From Pseudomonadota bacterium (GTDB lineage: Bacteria > Pseudomonadota > Alphaproteobacteria > Rhizobiales > Beijerinckiaceae): a stretch of 64,000 nucleotides of DNA. Shown piece by piece: positions 53,250-61,854 of the stretch (the stretch's first letter is position 1; every line of letters starts with the position of its first letter). The notes beneath the pieces are model-generated. The model did no database searches and was not told the DNA's origin. It saw nothing but the letters and a program-made list of their open reading frames with translations. A program made the position numbers and the translations under genes. Location of the stretch: assembly GCA_023423995.1 (NCBI GenBank), contig JAFAEL010000225.1, forward strand, positions 4,286 through 68,285, written 5' to 3'.

Positions 53250-54437
53250 TCAGCTCTGCCCGAAGCCCCAGGCCGGGTCCGAGAGCACCTCGGCGCTGTG
53301 CTGGCCGAGCCTGGGCGGAGCCGTGGGAGCGACCTGCGGCTCGCCGTTGATGACAATGGGCGTGCGGAGCATCGGCACGGTCCCGCCCTTCGCCTCCGTC
53401 TCGGGCAGATCCAGCACCATGCCCCGGTGGACGATCTGGGGGTCGGCGAAGACCTCGTCGAGCGTGTTGATCGGGCCCGCTGGAACCCCGACCCGCTCGA
53501 AACCCGCGAGCAGATCGGCCTTGGTCCAGGTGCGGGTCACCGAGGCGAGGAGCGGCACCAGCATCTCGCGATTGGCGACGCGCGCCGGGTTGGTCGAGTA
53601 ATCCGGATTGTCCGCCCAGTCGGTCCCGAGCAGGCCGCAGAGCTTCCGGAACTGGCTGTCGTTCCCGCAGGCGATGATGATGTAGCCGTCGCTCGCAGGG
53701 AACACCTCGTAGGGGACGATCGAGGTATGGGCATTGCCGGTGCGCGGCGGCGGACGCCCGGTCAGCAGATAGACCATCGCCTGGTTGCCCATCACGGAAA
53801 CCTGGGTGTCGAGCAGCGCCATATCGATGTGGCAGCCCCGGCCGGTGAGCGTGCGCCCCTGCAGGGCCGCCAGGATCGCGTTGGACGAGTACAGCCCGGT
53901 GAAGACGTCCGCATAGGCGACCGCGGTCTTCAGCGGCTCGCCATGAGGCTCGCCGGTCAGCGACATGATCCCGCTCATACCCTGGATCATGAAGTCGTAG
54001 CCCGGGCGGTGCGCGTAGGGGCCGTCCTGGCCGAAGCCGGTGACGGAGCAATAGATCAGCCGCGGATTGAGGGCCGAGAGGCTCGCGTAATCGAGCCCGT
54101 ACTTCTTCAGCCCGCCGACCTTGAAGTTCTCGATCACGACGTCGGCATTCGCGGCCAGCTTGCGGATCGTGGCCTGCCCGTCGGGGCTCTCAAGATCCAC
54201 TTCGATCGAGCGCTTGCCGCGATTGGTGGCGTTGAAATAACCGGCGGCGAGATGGCTGCCGTCCGGACGGTCCACCCACGGGGGGCCCCAGCTACGGGTA
54301 TCGTCCCCTGCCCCGGGCCGCTCCACCTTCACCACATCGGCGCCGAGATCGGCGAGAAGCTGCCCCGCCCATGGCCCGGCCAGGATGCGGGCAAGTTCGA
54401 GGACGCGGATACCGGCGAGGGGTTTGAGCGAGGTCAT
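53250..54437 (-). CDS. Class III CoA-transferase (CaiB/BaiF family)
   Basis: The protein has 395 residues. It starts LAGIRVLELARILAGPWAGQLLADLGADVVKVE and shows the catalytic Asp177 in AVAYADVFTG plus GYDFMIQGMSGIMSLTG. Family III enzymes move CoA between carboxylic acids through an Asp-linked thioester. It lies downstream of a glutaryl-CoA dehydrogenase-type gene, 96 bases away, so a succinyl-CoA:glutarate CoA-transferase role is likely. Other dicarboxylates remain possible. Confidence 0.88.
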   Translation of the reverse strand: MTSLKPLAGIRVLELARILAGPWAGQLLADLGADVVKVERPGAGDDTRSWGPPWVDRPDGSHLAAGYFNATNRGKRSIEVDLESPDGQATIRKLAANADVVIENFKVGGLKKYGLDYASLSALNPRLIYCSVTGFGQDGPYAHRPGYDFMIQGMSGIMSLTGEPHGEPLKTAVAYADVFTGLYSSNAILAALQGRTLTGRGCHIDMALLDTQVSVMGNQAMVYLLTGRPPPRTGNAHTSIVPYEVFPASDGYIIIACGNDSQFRKLCGLLGTDWADNPDYSTNPARVANREMLVPLLASVTRTWTKADLLAGFERVGVPAGPINTLDEVFADPQIVHRGMVLDLPETEAKGGTVPMLRTPIVINGEPQVAPTAPPRLGQHSAEVLSDPAWGFGQS

Positions 54438-54456
54438 GGGATCAATCAGCGCTTTT

Positions 54457-54534
54457 CCCCCGGAAGGGGGAGGATGGCCGGGCAGAGCCCGGCCAGATGA
54501 CGGGCGCGGGCGCGCCCGCGCGGTTCCGGGTTCC
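54457..54534. repeat. Three adjacent palindromes in the gcdH-CoA-transferase spacer
   Basis: CCCCC-GGAA-GGGGG (54457-54470), GGCCGGG-CAGAG-CCCGGCC (54476-54494) and the 18-bp perfect palindrome at 54504-54521 (GCGCGGGCG and its complement) fill the spacer. The 13-mer GGTTCCGGGTTCC at 54522-54534 recurs at 3765-3777. The arrangement resembles REP/BIME-type intergenic repeats. Confidence 0.55.
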
Positions 54535-55754
54535 TAGAAGAACGCCTGCAGGCCGGTCTGGGCGCGACCGAGGATGAGCGCATGCACGTCATGCGTGCCC
54601 TCGTAGGTGTTCACCGTCTCGAGGTTCTGGGCGTGCCGCATCACATGGTACTCGCCCATGATGCCGTTGCCGCCGTGCATGTCGCGGGCAATGCGGGCGA
54701 TGTCGAGCGCCTTGCCGCAATTGTTGCGCTTCACGAGCGAGATCATCTCCGGCGCCATCCGGCCCTCGTCGAAGAGGCGGCCGACCCGCAGCGAGCCCTG
54801 CAGCCCGAGCTCGATCTCCGTCTGCATGTCCGCGAGCTTCTTCTGGACGAGCTGCGTCTGGGCGAGCGGCCGGTTGAACTGCTTGCGATCCAGCGTGTAC
54901 TGGCGCGCCCGGTGCCAGCAATCCTCGGCCGCGCCCATGGCGCCCCAGGAGATGCCGTAGCGGGCGCGGTTGAGGCAGCCGAACGGCCCCTTCAGGCCCG
55001 AGACGTTCGGCAGGAGCGCGTCCTCGCCCACCTCGACCTCATCCATGACGATCTCGCCCGTGACCGAGGCGCGCAGGCTCAGCTTGCCCTGGATCTTCGG
55101 CGCGGACAGGCCCTTCATGCCCTTCTCGAGCACGAAGCCGCGGATCTGGTCGCCATGCGCGGCCGACTTCGCCCAGACGACGAACACGTCGGCGATCGGC
55201 GCGTTCGAGATCCAGGTCTTGGCGCCGGAGATCTTATAGCCGTTGGCCGTCTTCACGGCGCGGGTCTTCATGCCGGCAGGATCGGAGCCGGCATCGGGCT
55301 CGGTCAGGCCGAAACAGCCGACCCACTCGCCCGAGGCGAGCTTCGGCAGGTACTTCTTGCGCTGGTTCTCGTCGCCATAGGCGTAGATCGGATACATGAC
55401 GAGCGAGGATTGCACGCTCATCATCGAGCGGTAGCCGCTGTCGATGCGCTCGACCTCACGCGCCACGAGGCCATAGGCGACGTAGCTCGCGCCGGCGCAG
55501 CCATATTCCTCAGGCAGGGTGACGCCGAGGAGGCCGAGCTCGCCCATCGCGTTGAAGATGGAGCGGTCGGTGACCTCGTTCTGGTAGGCCTCGACGATGC
55601 CGGGCAGGAGCCGCTCCTGCGCGAATTGCCGCGCGGTGTCGCGGATGAGGCGCTCGTCGTCGGTCAGCTGGTCGTCGAGGAGGAAGGGGTCCTCCCACTG
55701 GAATCCGGACGAGGGGCTCTTCGCTGCCGCGTCGCTCTTCAGAGCCTGACTCAT
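54534..55754 (-). CDS. gcdH: Glutaryl-CoA dehydrogenase-type acyl-CoA dehydrogenase
   Basis: The protein has 406 residues. It has FAD-binding segments [16 protein letters not shown] and [17 protein letters not shown], with catalytic Glu385 in [21 protein letters not shown]-type features are [21 protein letters not shown] and [13 protein letters not shown]. It oxidises and decarboxylates glutaryl-CoA to crotonyl-CoA in lysine and aromatic breakdown. The CoA-transferase downstream would supply glutaryl-CoA from glutarate. Confidence 0.9.
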   Translation of the reverse strand: MSQALKSDAAAKSPSSGFQWEDPFLLDDQLTDDERLIRDTARQFAQERLLPGIVEAYQNEVTDRSIFNAMGELGLLGVTLPEEYGCAGASYVAYGLVAREVERIDSGYRSMMSVQSSLVMYPIYAYGDENQRKKYLPKLASGEWVGCFGLTEPDAGSDPAGMKTRAVKTANGYKISGAKTWISNAPIADVFVVWAKSAAHGDQIRGFVLEKGMKGLSAPKIQGKLSLRASVTGEIVMDEVEVGEDALLPNVSGLKGPFGCLNRARYGISWGAMGAAEDCWHRARQYTLDRKQFNRPLAQTQLVQKKLADMQTEIELGLQGSLRVGRLFDEGRMAPEMISLVKRNNCGKALDIARIARDMHGGNGIMGEYHVMRHAQNLETVNTYEGTHDVHALILGRAQTGLQAFF

Positions 55755-56158
55755 CTTGCATCTCCTCGTATCAGTCGCGCGGCCTTTTCCACCGGTCCGC
55801 CTCTGGGGCGCGTAATAGCGGAAGGCGATCGGGGATGCACCCGCCGCACGCCTCGATTGCGCTGTGAGTCGCAGAATCGGCGGAAGCGGGACTCAGGGCG
55901 ATTCCCTTTGATTTTCGGCCCAAATGTGGTATTCAAGAGACGTCACGCCGACCTTGTCGGCGGTGTCCCAGGTCATCATCCATCGAAGGGAAGTTCGGCT
56001 CTCTGGCCGGGCGCTTCCTTGGCCAATTCGCGATGGATGTCCGTGCACCAATCCGCGGGGACTGCAATGAGACGTCTTCGCGACGGATCATCTCGATCTC
56101 CGACCGGATCAGCATATCGCTCGGCTGACGGCCGAGCGCAACAGGAGGCTTGTCCCGC
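55755..56158. other. 404-bp divergent intergenic region with structured carD leader
   Basis: It holds promoters for gcdH (minus) and carD (plus). Downstream of a candidate carD promoter three inverted repeats are seen: CGCCGAC-CTT-GTCGGCG (55946-55962), a long-range pair CATCCATCG/CGATGGATG (55977-55985 with 56031-56039), and CGCTCGGC-TGACG-GCCGAGCG (56118-56138) immediately before the ribosome site AGGAGG (56143-56148). No ORF here is convincing. Confidence 0.5.
55908..55935 (+). promoter_or_regulatory. Candidate carD promoter
   Basis: TTGATT (55908-55913) and TATTCA (55930-55935) are 16 bases apart in the least GC-rich part of the region. It would give a leader of about 215 nt before carD. 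Confidence 0.35.
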
Positions 56159-56740
56159 ATGACGACCCCGAAGAAGACCGCTACGCGCCAGGGTTTCAAG
56201 ACCGGTGAGGCGGTCGTGTATCCGGCGCATGGTGTCGGCCGCATCACTGCCATCGAGGAGCAGGAGATCGCCGGCTTCAAGCTCGAACTCTTCGTGGTGT
56301 CGTTCGACAAGGACAAGATGGTCCTGCGCGTTCCGACCGCCAAGGCGGCGAGCGTCGGCATGCGCAAGCTCGCCGAGCCTGCCGAGATGCAGAAGGCGCT
56401 CGACGTTCTGACCGGCCGCGCGCGCATCAAGCGGACCATGTGGTCGCGGCGCGCCCAGGAATACGAGGCGAAGATCAATTCCGGCGACCTGATCGCCGTG
56501 GCCGAGGTGGTGCGCGACCTCCACCGCTCGGAGGCGCAGCCGGAGCAGTCCTACAGCGAGCGTCAGCTCTACGAGGCGGCGCTGGACCGCGTCACGCGCG
56601 AGCTCGCCCACGTGAACAAGATCACGGATACCGAGGCGACCAAGCTGATCGAGGCGAACCTCGCCAAGGCCCCGAAGCGGGCGAAGCCTGGCGCCGACGC
56701 GGCGGAAGCCGACGGCGACCTGCAGGACGAGGCGGCCTGA
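56159..56740 (+). CDS. carD: CarD-family transcriptional regulator (RNA polymerase-binding)
   Basis: The protein has 193 residues from ATG 56159, 10 bases after AGGAGG; a TTG at 56150 is less likely. The N-terminal RNA polymerase-interaction domain reads GFKTGEAVVYPAHGVGRITAIEEQEIAGFKLELFVVSF (about 13-60), followed by the helical DNA-binding domain with RARIKRTMWSRRAQEYEAKINSGD. The C-terminal 20 residues are Ala/Asp-rich. CarD stabilises open promoter complexes, especially at rRNA promoters, and is central to growth control in alphaproteobacteria. Confidence 0.94.
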   Translation: MTTPKKTATRQGFKTGEAVVYPAHGVGRITAIEEQEIAGFKLELFVVSFDKDKMVLRVPTAKAASVGMRKLAEPAEMQKALDVLTGRARIKRTMWSRRAQEYEAKINSGDLIAVAEVVRDLHRSEAQPEQSYSERQLYEAALDRVTRELAHVNKITDTEATKLIEANLAKAPKRAKPGADAAEADGDLQDEAA

Positions 56741-56761
56741 GCCGCCCGACCCACTCCCAAG

Positions 56762-56786
56762 AAAGCCCGGCTCTGCCGGGCTTTTT
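56762..56786 (+). terminator. Rho-independent terminator of carD
   Basis: AAAGCCCGG (56762-56770), loop CTCTG, CCGGGCTTT (56776-56784), then T to 56786. Its A-rich 5' side makes it usable in both directions, serving the convergent GNAT gene whose stop lies at 56786. Confidence 0.92.
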
Positions 56787-57343
56787 CATATGTGCATGCG
56801 CAGTGCGGCAATGAGGGCGTCCGGGCTCGCCCAGGAATAGCGCCTGACCGGCAGTCTCTGGCCGTCCGGCAAATCCGCCTCCAGATGCTCCGCCAGCTCG
56901 CCGCCCCAACGTTCATAGGCTGCCTGCGCGGGGCGGTTCGCCTCGAGGACCGTGAGGTGCAGAGGTGTCCGGCTATGCTCCTGCGGAACGCGAGCGGCGG
57001 CTTCCGCCAGGACCCGCCGGCCGATCCCCGTTCGCTTCCGGTCCGGCCGGACATGGACATTGTCGATCAGAGAGCCCCACCGCGGATCGTGGCCCGCCAG
57101 GATGCACGCGAAGGCGACGAAGTCCGTCCCGTCGTCCGCCACCACGACGATCTGGTCCGGCCGAGGCTCACCCGTGAACCTCGCTTTCCAGACGCTTTCG
57201 CGCTCCCCGTGGATCGCTCCGTCCAGGTAGCCGTCATACAGCATGCCCCGATAGGCGGTTTGCCAGCTCGCGATGTGCAGGGCCGCGACGGCCCGCCACT
57301 CCGCCGGATCCGGCACGCGCAAGTTCAACTCCCGGCCCGTCAT
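56786..57343 (-). CDS. GNAT family N-acetyltransferase
   Basis: The protein has 185 residues. The GNAT core is IDNVHVRPDRKRTGIGRRVLAEAAARV with the acetyl-CoA loop RKRTGIG, followed by LTVLEANRPAQAAYERWGGEL. Substrate unknown. Its gene converges on carD through the shared terminator, and its start lies 7 bases after the stop of the SNase-like gene, so these two form a unit. Confidence 0.88.
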   Translation of the reverse strand: MTGRELNLRVPDPAEWRAVAALHIASWQTAYRGMLYDGYLDGAIHGERESVWKARFTGEPRPDQIVVVADDGTDFVAFACILAGHDPRWGSLIDNVHVRPDRKRTGIGRRVLAEAAARVPQEHSRTPLHLTVLEANRPAQAAYERWGGELAEHLEADLPDGQRLPVRRYSWASPDALIAALRMHI

Positions 57344-57350
57344 CCCGCCA

Positions 57351-58133
57351 TCATCGTGTTGTCGTCTCGACCATTTCGAGCATGTCGGCGACGGTCAGGT
57401 CCAGGGTCGGGGAGCGGCGCTTCTCGACGATGCCGCGGACCCGGACGTAGCGCCCGGTGAGCGTGGCAGCCGTGATGCCCCGGGCTTTCAGGTCGTTCCA
57501 GCGCCGGCGGGCGATGGTGACGTTGAAATCCCGCGACCAATCCCGCCCAAAATTCAGGTAGGTCCGCTCCCGGCGCTCGCCGACGCTCACAATGCGGCCT
57601 TCGATAATCGCGAAGCGGCCCTCGGCGGCAGCCAATTGATCCACCGCGAGCGCGGCAATAGGCCAGCCAGCCTCCCGCCACAGCCCGGAGCGGGACCGCC
57701 GGGCCCGGGCTTCGACCTGCAGCAACTCGGGCCTGCAGAGCAGGTCGCGCTGCCCAGGATCAACGACGGCAAGTCCTTCGGAAACGAGAAGCTCGGCGAC
57801 GTCGATCGGCCTCGCGCGACCGAGCTCGAGATGGACGGGAACGCGGCCCCAACGATCCGGCGGACCGAGTTCGCGCAGCACCACGGCCTCGCCGGCGAGG
57901 GTCTCCAGCCAGGCTCGCGCTCGGCGCAACGCCTCCGAGCTCTCCGCGAGGCGGATATCGGCGATGCGCGCTACCCGGCCCGCCGCGAGCCGGACGTCGC
58001 CGTCCGGCGTCACGTCGGCCACGATGTCGCCGGACGACGTTTCCTGGCACGAAAAGGCGTGCTTGGCGCCCTCAGCCCCGGCGGCAGGGCCCGCGGCGAG
58101 GAAACACAAGAGCGCAAACCCTCGCAGGATCAT
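57351..58133 (-). CDS. Exported SNase-like (thermonuclease family) protein
   Basis: The protein has 260 residues with signal peptide MILRGFALLCFLAAGPAAGA. The region RVARIADIRLAES...GEAVVLRELGPPDRWGRVPVHLEL...VAELLVSEGLAVVDPG follows the staphylococcal nuclease OB fold. The second part (VGERRERTYLNFGRDWSRDFNVTI) is conserved in rhizobial relatives. Not all catalytic residues of SNase are clearly matched (IRLAES replaces the usual I-D-x-P-E), so nuclease activity is uncertain. Confidence 0.8.
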   Translation of the reverse strand: MILRGFALLCFLAAGPAAGAEGAKHAFSCQETSSGDIVADVTPDGDVRLAAGRVARIADIRLAESSEALRRARAWLETLAGEAVVLRELGPPDRWGRVPVHLELGRARPIDVAELLVSEGLAVVDPGQRDLLCRPELLQVEARARRSRSGLWREAGWPIAALAVDQLAAAEGRFAIIEGRIVSVGERRERTYLNFGRDWSRDFNVTIARRRWNDLKARGITAATLTGRYVRVRGIVEKRRSPTLDLTVADMLEMVETTTR

Positions 58134-58186
58134 GCCGTCCGAGCCGTTGGTCAGGCCCTCATCCTATGCTAGACCGCGCGCGCCGT

Positions 58187-58263
58187 GGTCCCGTAGCTCA
58201 GCAGGATAGAGCAGCGGTTTCCTAAACCGAAGGTCACAGGTTCGAATCCTGTCGGGACCACCA
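58187..58263 (+). tRNA. tRNA-Arg (anticodon CCT)
   Basis: The tRNA is 77 nt with an encoded CCA end. Acceptor GGTCCCG/CGGGACC, D arm GCTC/GAGC, anticodon loop TTCCTAA giving CCT (reads AGG), 5-nt variable loop AGGTC, T arm ACAGG-TTCGAAT-CCTGT, discriminator A. The 27-43 pair is G-A, a minor mismatch. A TATGCT box lies about 20 bases upstream. Confidence 0.96.
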
Positions 58264-58325
58264 GGGTTTTGCGCTTTCTACCGCGTTCCAGGCGAGCCGG
58301 CGGACCGCGCCGAACCGCGGGCGGA

Positions 58326-59042
58326 TCAGGCCGAGCGAGCGTCCGACGCGTCGACGCGAGATGCGAAGCGGGCCAGGGCCTGTCTCAGGAACTCGTTATC
58401 CGCCTGATCCACGAAACGGACACCCTTCGACTCGCCGAGGAGGCGCACCACCCCACCAATCCGACGGCCGGGGCCGTCCTCCACCCTAAGAAGTCGCTCG
58501 GGGCCGGCCTCGAGCGTCACCACGACCATGCGATGCTGGCTCCCATGGCGCAGGAAGAGACGCTCCAACCGGTCGAGATCGGCCTCAGCACGCGGCCGAT
58601 CCGAGAGCATGAAGAAGGTGTTGCCGCGAGGGTTGGCAAGCGCGGAGCGGAAACGCGCTATGGCTCGCGCCAGCGTTTCCCTATCCTCCTGGGACGACAC
58701 CGGGTCGTGATGGTTGAACAGCGTGGGCAGCCGGTAGCGCTCCTCGAACAGGAGATGGCGGCACTGCCGCGTGGTCCCGGGTGTCAGGAGGTGCTCCGGC
58801 ACGCTCTGTAGGTAGCGGGGCGCCAGAAAGTTCTCGAAGTCCTCCTCGATCGCATCGGCGACCAGGGCCGGGGTCGAGAAGATCCAGTCGAAGGGCCCCG
58901 ACCATTGGCGCAACCCGGCTTCTCTGAGGGCCGAGGCGGCATGGCAGAAGGTCCCGATCGAGACCCACGCGCGCTGGCCGGGAACAAGGCGCCCGAGATG
59001 CCTTCGCGCCCGGTGCATCCAGCGCTCTATCTCTACCCCCAT
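58326..59042 (-). CDS. DUF1796 putative papain-like cysteine peptidase
   Basis: The protein has 238 residues. It shows the family pattern WVSIGTFCHAASALREAGLRQWSGPFDWIFS (C33 the presumed nucleophile), the DFENFLAPRYL segment and LFNHHDP with the presumed His. DUF1796 proteins are predicted cysteine peptidases or transferases, often near glycan genes in Gram-positives; no such genes are adjacent here. There is no signal peptide. It is convergent with the tRNA. Confidence 0.78.
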   Translation of the reverse strand: MGVEIERWMHRARRHLGRLVPGQRAWVSIGTFCHAASALREAGLRQWSGPFDWIFSTPALVADAIEEDFENFLAPRYLQSVPEHLLTPGTTRQCRHLLFEERYRLPTLFNHHDPVSSQEDRETLARAIARFRSALANPRGNTFFMLSDRPRAEADLDRLERLFLRHGSQHRMVVVTLEAGPERLLRVEDGPGRRIGGVVRLLGESKGVRFVDQADNEFLRQALARFASRVDASDARSA

Positions 59043-59116
59043 CAGGCAGGCGCACCTTTCACGCTAGCTGGTCCGGCGTTGGTCTCGCGCGCCCCGGTGC
59101 TTTCGCTGCCGGCACG

Positions 59117-60352
59117 TTAAGCCGGAGCCGCACGCCGGGCCGACAGCAGGCTCTTCAGGTCCGTGCCGGAGTCCGACACCTGTTCGGGCGAGGGATTGAT
59201 GCCCGCCTCGAGAAGCCGCCGGGCCGCCATGTGGTCAGCCGGCCTGTTGACAGATTCCACCGACGAGAGCCGGTCTCCGGTATAGCGGAACACGGAGAAG
59301 GCACCCGTGCCCGGGTCTCCGCGCAGGATGCTGCGCTCCTCCCGGCCCGGGAGGCCGGCCATCTGGATCTTGAGCGTTCCCTGGTCGCTCCAGAACCACG
59401 GCACGCTGGCATAGGCTGCAGGGTGCCCCAGGAGGCGCTGCGCTACGCATTTCCCCTGATCCACGGCGTTCTGGACGGATTCGATCCTGACCGGACCGGA
59501 GGCGAAGCGTGACGGGTGAGACGCGCAATCGCCGAGCGCGGAGATCGCCGGGTCGGGGGTGAGCAGCCGTGCGTCCACCGAGATGCCGTTGGCCACCGGC
59601 AGCCCGGCCTCCGCGGCAAGCTCCTCGTTCGGCACGACGCCGATGCAGATCAGCACGAGGTCGGCCTCGGTCCGGCGACCGTCCAGGGTGCTGAGCCCCG
59701 TCACTCGCCCTTCGCGTCCCGCAAAGGCCTCGATGAGCGCCCCGAACTCGAACCGAATGCCTGCCGCCTCATGGACGGATTGCACGAAGGCGGCGGTTTC
59801 CCGGGAGACCGCCCGGGCCATGACGCGGTCCTGCGCCTCGTAGACGGTCACGGCCAGGCCGCGCCTGGCGGCAACCGCGGCGAATTCCAGGCCGATGAAG
59901 CCTGCGCCGATGATCGCCACGCGCGCGGCATTCTCGAGCGCCGCCTTGATCCGGTCGGCGTCCTCCAGCCCGCGCAGATAAAGAACGCCATCCAACTCGA
60001 CGCCGGGCGCGGACAGGATACGGTTCCGGGCGCCCGTGGCGAGAACCAGATGGTCGTACGGGATCGTCTCGCCGGCCTGCGTGACGATCCGTGCTGCAAG
60101 CCGGTCCACCGCCACGACCCGGTCGCCCGTACGGACCCCGATCGCGCGCTCCGCATAGAACGAGGGCGCCCGGAGCATCACGCTGGATGCGTCGGCGTCG
60201 CCCGTCAGATAGGCCTTCGAGAGCGGCGGCCGCTGGTAGGGCAGCGAGGTTTCCTCGCCGACCAACAGGACCTCGCCCTCGAATTGTCCGTCGCGGAGCG
60301 AGGCCGCGACCTGGAAGCCGGCCTGGCCGGCTCCGACAATGACGACCCTCAC
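59117..60352 (-). CDS. FAD-dependent NAD(P)H oxidoreductase (ferredoxin/rubredoxin reductase type)
   Basis: The protein has 411 residues. FAD motif VVIVGAGQAGFQVAASLRD, YQRPPLSKAYLTG, the NAD motif IIGAGFIGLEFAAVAARRG and the FAD-ribose ATSALGDCA-like ISALGDCASHP are all present. It has the layout of BphA4, CamA and ThcD reductases. No ferredoxin, oxygenase or P450 gene is nearby, so its partner is unknown. It lies 33 bases downstream of the SDR gene on the same strand. Confidence 0.9.
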   Translation of the reverse strand: MRVVIVGAGQAGFQVAASLRDGQFEGEVLLVGEETSLPYQRPPLSKAYLTGDADASSVMLRAPSFYAERAIGVRTGDRVVAVDRLAARIVTQAGETIPYDHLVLATGARNRILSAPGVELDGVLYLRGLEDADRIKAALENAARVAIIGAGFIGLEFAAVAARRGLAVTVYEAQDRVMARAVSRETAAFVQSVHEAAGIRFEFGALIEAFAGREGRVTGLSTLDGRRTEADLVLICIGVVPNEELAAEAGLPVANGISVDARLLTPDPAISALGDCASHPSRFASGPVRIESVQNAVDQGKCVAQRLLGHPAAYASVPWFWSDQGTLKIQMAGLPGREERSILRGDPGTGAFSVFRYTGDRLSSVESVNRPADHMAARRLLEAGINPSPEQVSDSGTDLKSLLSARRAAPA

Positions 60353-60385
60353 GGGACCGTGCTCCCCGCCGCCGGAGTGGCTGCC

Positions 60386-61147
60386 TCAGCGCGGCTGCAT
60401 GCGGATGGCCCCATCGAGGCGGATCGTCTCGCCGTTGAGCATCGGATTGCGGATGATCGACATCACGAGGTCGGCGTATTCCTCGGGCTTGCCGAGGCGC
60501 GAGGGGAACGGCACCGAGCGGCCGAGCGAGTCCTGAACGTCCTGCGGCAGCCCGAGCAGCATGGGCGTCTCGAAGATGCCGGGTGCGATCGCGCAGACCC
60601 GGATGCCGACGGGAGCGAACTCTCGGGCGGCCGGAAGTGTAAGCCCGACGATACCCGCCTTCGACGAGGCGTAGGCCGCCTGGCCGACCTGGCCCTCATA
60701 GGCCGCGACGGAAGCCGTCGAGACGATGACGCCGCGCTCGCCGCCATCGAGCGGATCGAGGCTCTGCGCGGCCGCTGCAACGAGCCGCATCATGTTGAAG
60801 GTGCCGATCAGGTTGATCGCGATCACACGGCTGTAGACCGACAGGTCCAGGGGACCATTCTTCCCGACGATCCGTCCCGGCGTCGCGACGCCCGCGCAGT
60901 TGATGAGAATGCGGGCCGGGCCATGCGCCTCGGCCGCGCGGGCCACGGCGGCCTCCGCGCTCGCCGCATCGGAAACGTCGCAGCCGATGCCGATGCCTCC
61001 GAGAGGTTCAGCGGCCGCCTTGGCGCCCTGCTCGTTGAGATCGACAAGCGCGACCTTCGCGCCCGCGCCGGCGAGCGCCTGAGCGGTCGCCAAACCAAGA
61101 CCGGACGCGCCGCCGGTTACAATCGCCGCAACACCCTCGACCTTCAC
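60386..61147 (-). CDS. Short-chain dehydrogenase, 3-hydroxyacyl-CoA dehydrogenase type 2-like
   Basis: The protein has 253 residues. Cofactor motif TGGASGLGLA (11-20), NCAG at 83-86, S146, Y159 and K163 (YASSK) are complete. The GLTLPAAREFAPVGIRVCAIAPGIFETPML block is characteristic of the HSD17B10/type 2 3-hydroxyacyl-CoA dehydrogenase group. An NAD-dependent beta-oxidation role, for fatty or branched acyl-CoA, is likely. Confidence 0.9.
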   Translation of the reverse strand: MKVEGVAAIVTGGASGLGLATAQALAGAGAKVALVDLNEQGAKAAAEPLGGIGIGCDVSDAASAEAAVARAAEAHGPARILINCAGVATPGRIVGKNGPLDLSVYSRVIAINLIGTFNMMRLVAAAAQSLDPLDGGERGVIVSTASVAAYEGQVGQAAYASSKAGIVGLTLPAAREFAPVGIRVCAIAPGIFETPMLLGLPQDVQDSLGRSVPFPSRLGKPEEYADLVMSIIRNPMLNGETIRLDGAIRMQPR

Positions 61148-61350
61148 GTCGCTCTCCCCATCAACCCGCTCGGGCGCACCCGAGGGGCTCGGAATCTCGG
61201 GCCGCGACCCTCGCTGCGGTCTGCGCAGCGAGCCCGAGCGCTGCCCCGTTGAGGTCCGCTACACCGAGCACCGCGCTGGCAGCAAGGGCGACATGCCCTC
61301 GACCGTGACGCGAGGGGAGCCGCGTTCCACCGGGAGACACCCGTTCGCGG

Positions 61351-61854
61351 TCAGGCGGCGCGTTCGGAGCCGAGTTCGGGAACGAGCGTCTTCTCGTAAC
61401 GCCATGCCGCCTCGCCGTCCTCGTAATAGTCGGAGACCACGGCGATCCGCGCATAGCCGGCGCTCTCGTAGAGATCGCGCGCGGGGCGGTTGTCCGCCCT
61501 GACCTCCAGGCGGATGCGCCGCCGCCCCGCAGCCCTGGTCGCCTCCTCGGCGACCCCTACCAGGCGACGGCCGAGGCCGAGGCCATGGGCGTCAGGGGCC
61601 ACGGCGACCGAGGTCAGCCAGCCCAATGCCGATCCGCGGCGGATCTGGACGAGCACATAGCCCAGGATGTCGCCGTTCTGCCCGGCCGCGACATGCGCCA
61701 GGATGGTGGGTGACCGGAGGGCGTGGCGAAGCGCCCGCCGGTCGAGCCGGTCGCTCGAGAACGCTGCGTTCTCGAGCGCGACCAGCCCATCGAGATCGTC
61801 CGGAAGAGCCGGACGGATCTCCGCCGAGACGCCCGAGCTCGGGCGCCCGCTCAC
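61351..61854 (-). CDS. GNAT family acetyltransferase, RimI-like
   Basis: The protein has 167 residues from GTG 61854, which overlaps the opgG stop (GTGA). The GNAT core is LTSVAVAPDAHGLGLGRRLVGVAEEATRAAG and LEVRADNRPARDLYESAGYARI. It is distinct from the rimI at 31036. Coupling to a glucan gene suggests linked expression but not a shared pathway. Confidence 0.87.
   Translation of the reverse strand: MSGRPSSGVSAEIRPALPDDLDGLVALENAAFSSDRLDRRALRHALRSPTILAHVAAGQNGDILGYVLVQIRRGSALGWLTSVAVAPDAHGLGLGRRLVGVAEEATRAAGRRRIRLEVRADNRPARDLYESAGYARIAVVSDYYEDGEAAWRYEKTLVPELGSERAA

Noticed and set aside
61161-61454. 97-residue minus-strand frame before the GNAT gene
   Set aside because: It overlaps the GNAT 3' end in another frame and has low-complexity Arg/Ala composition.
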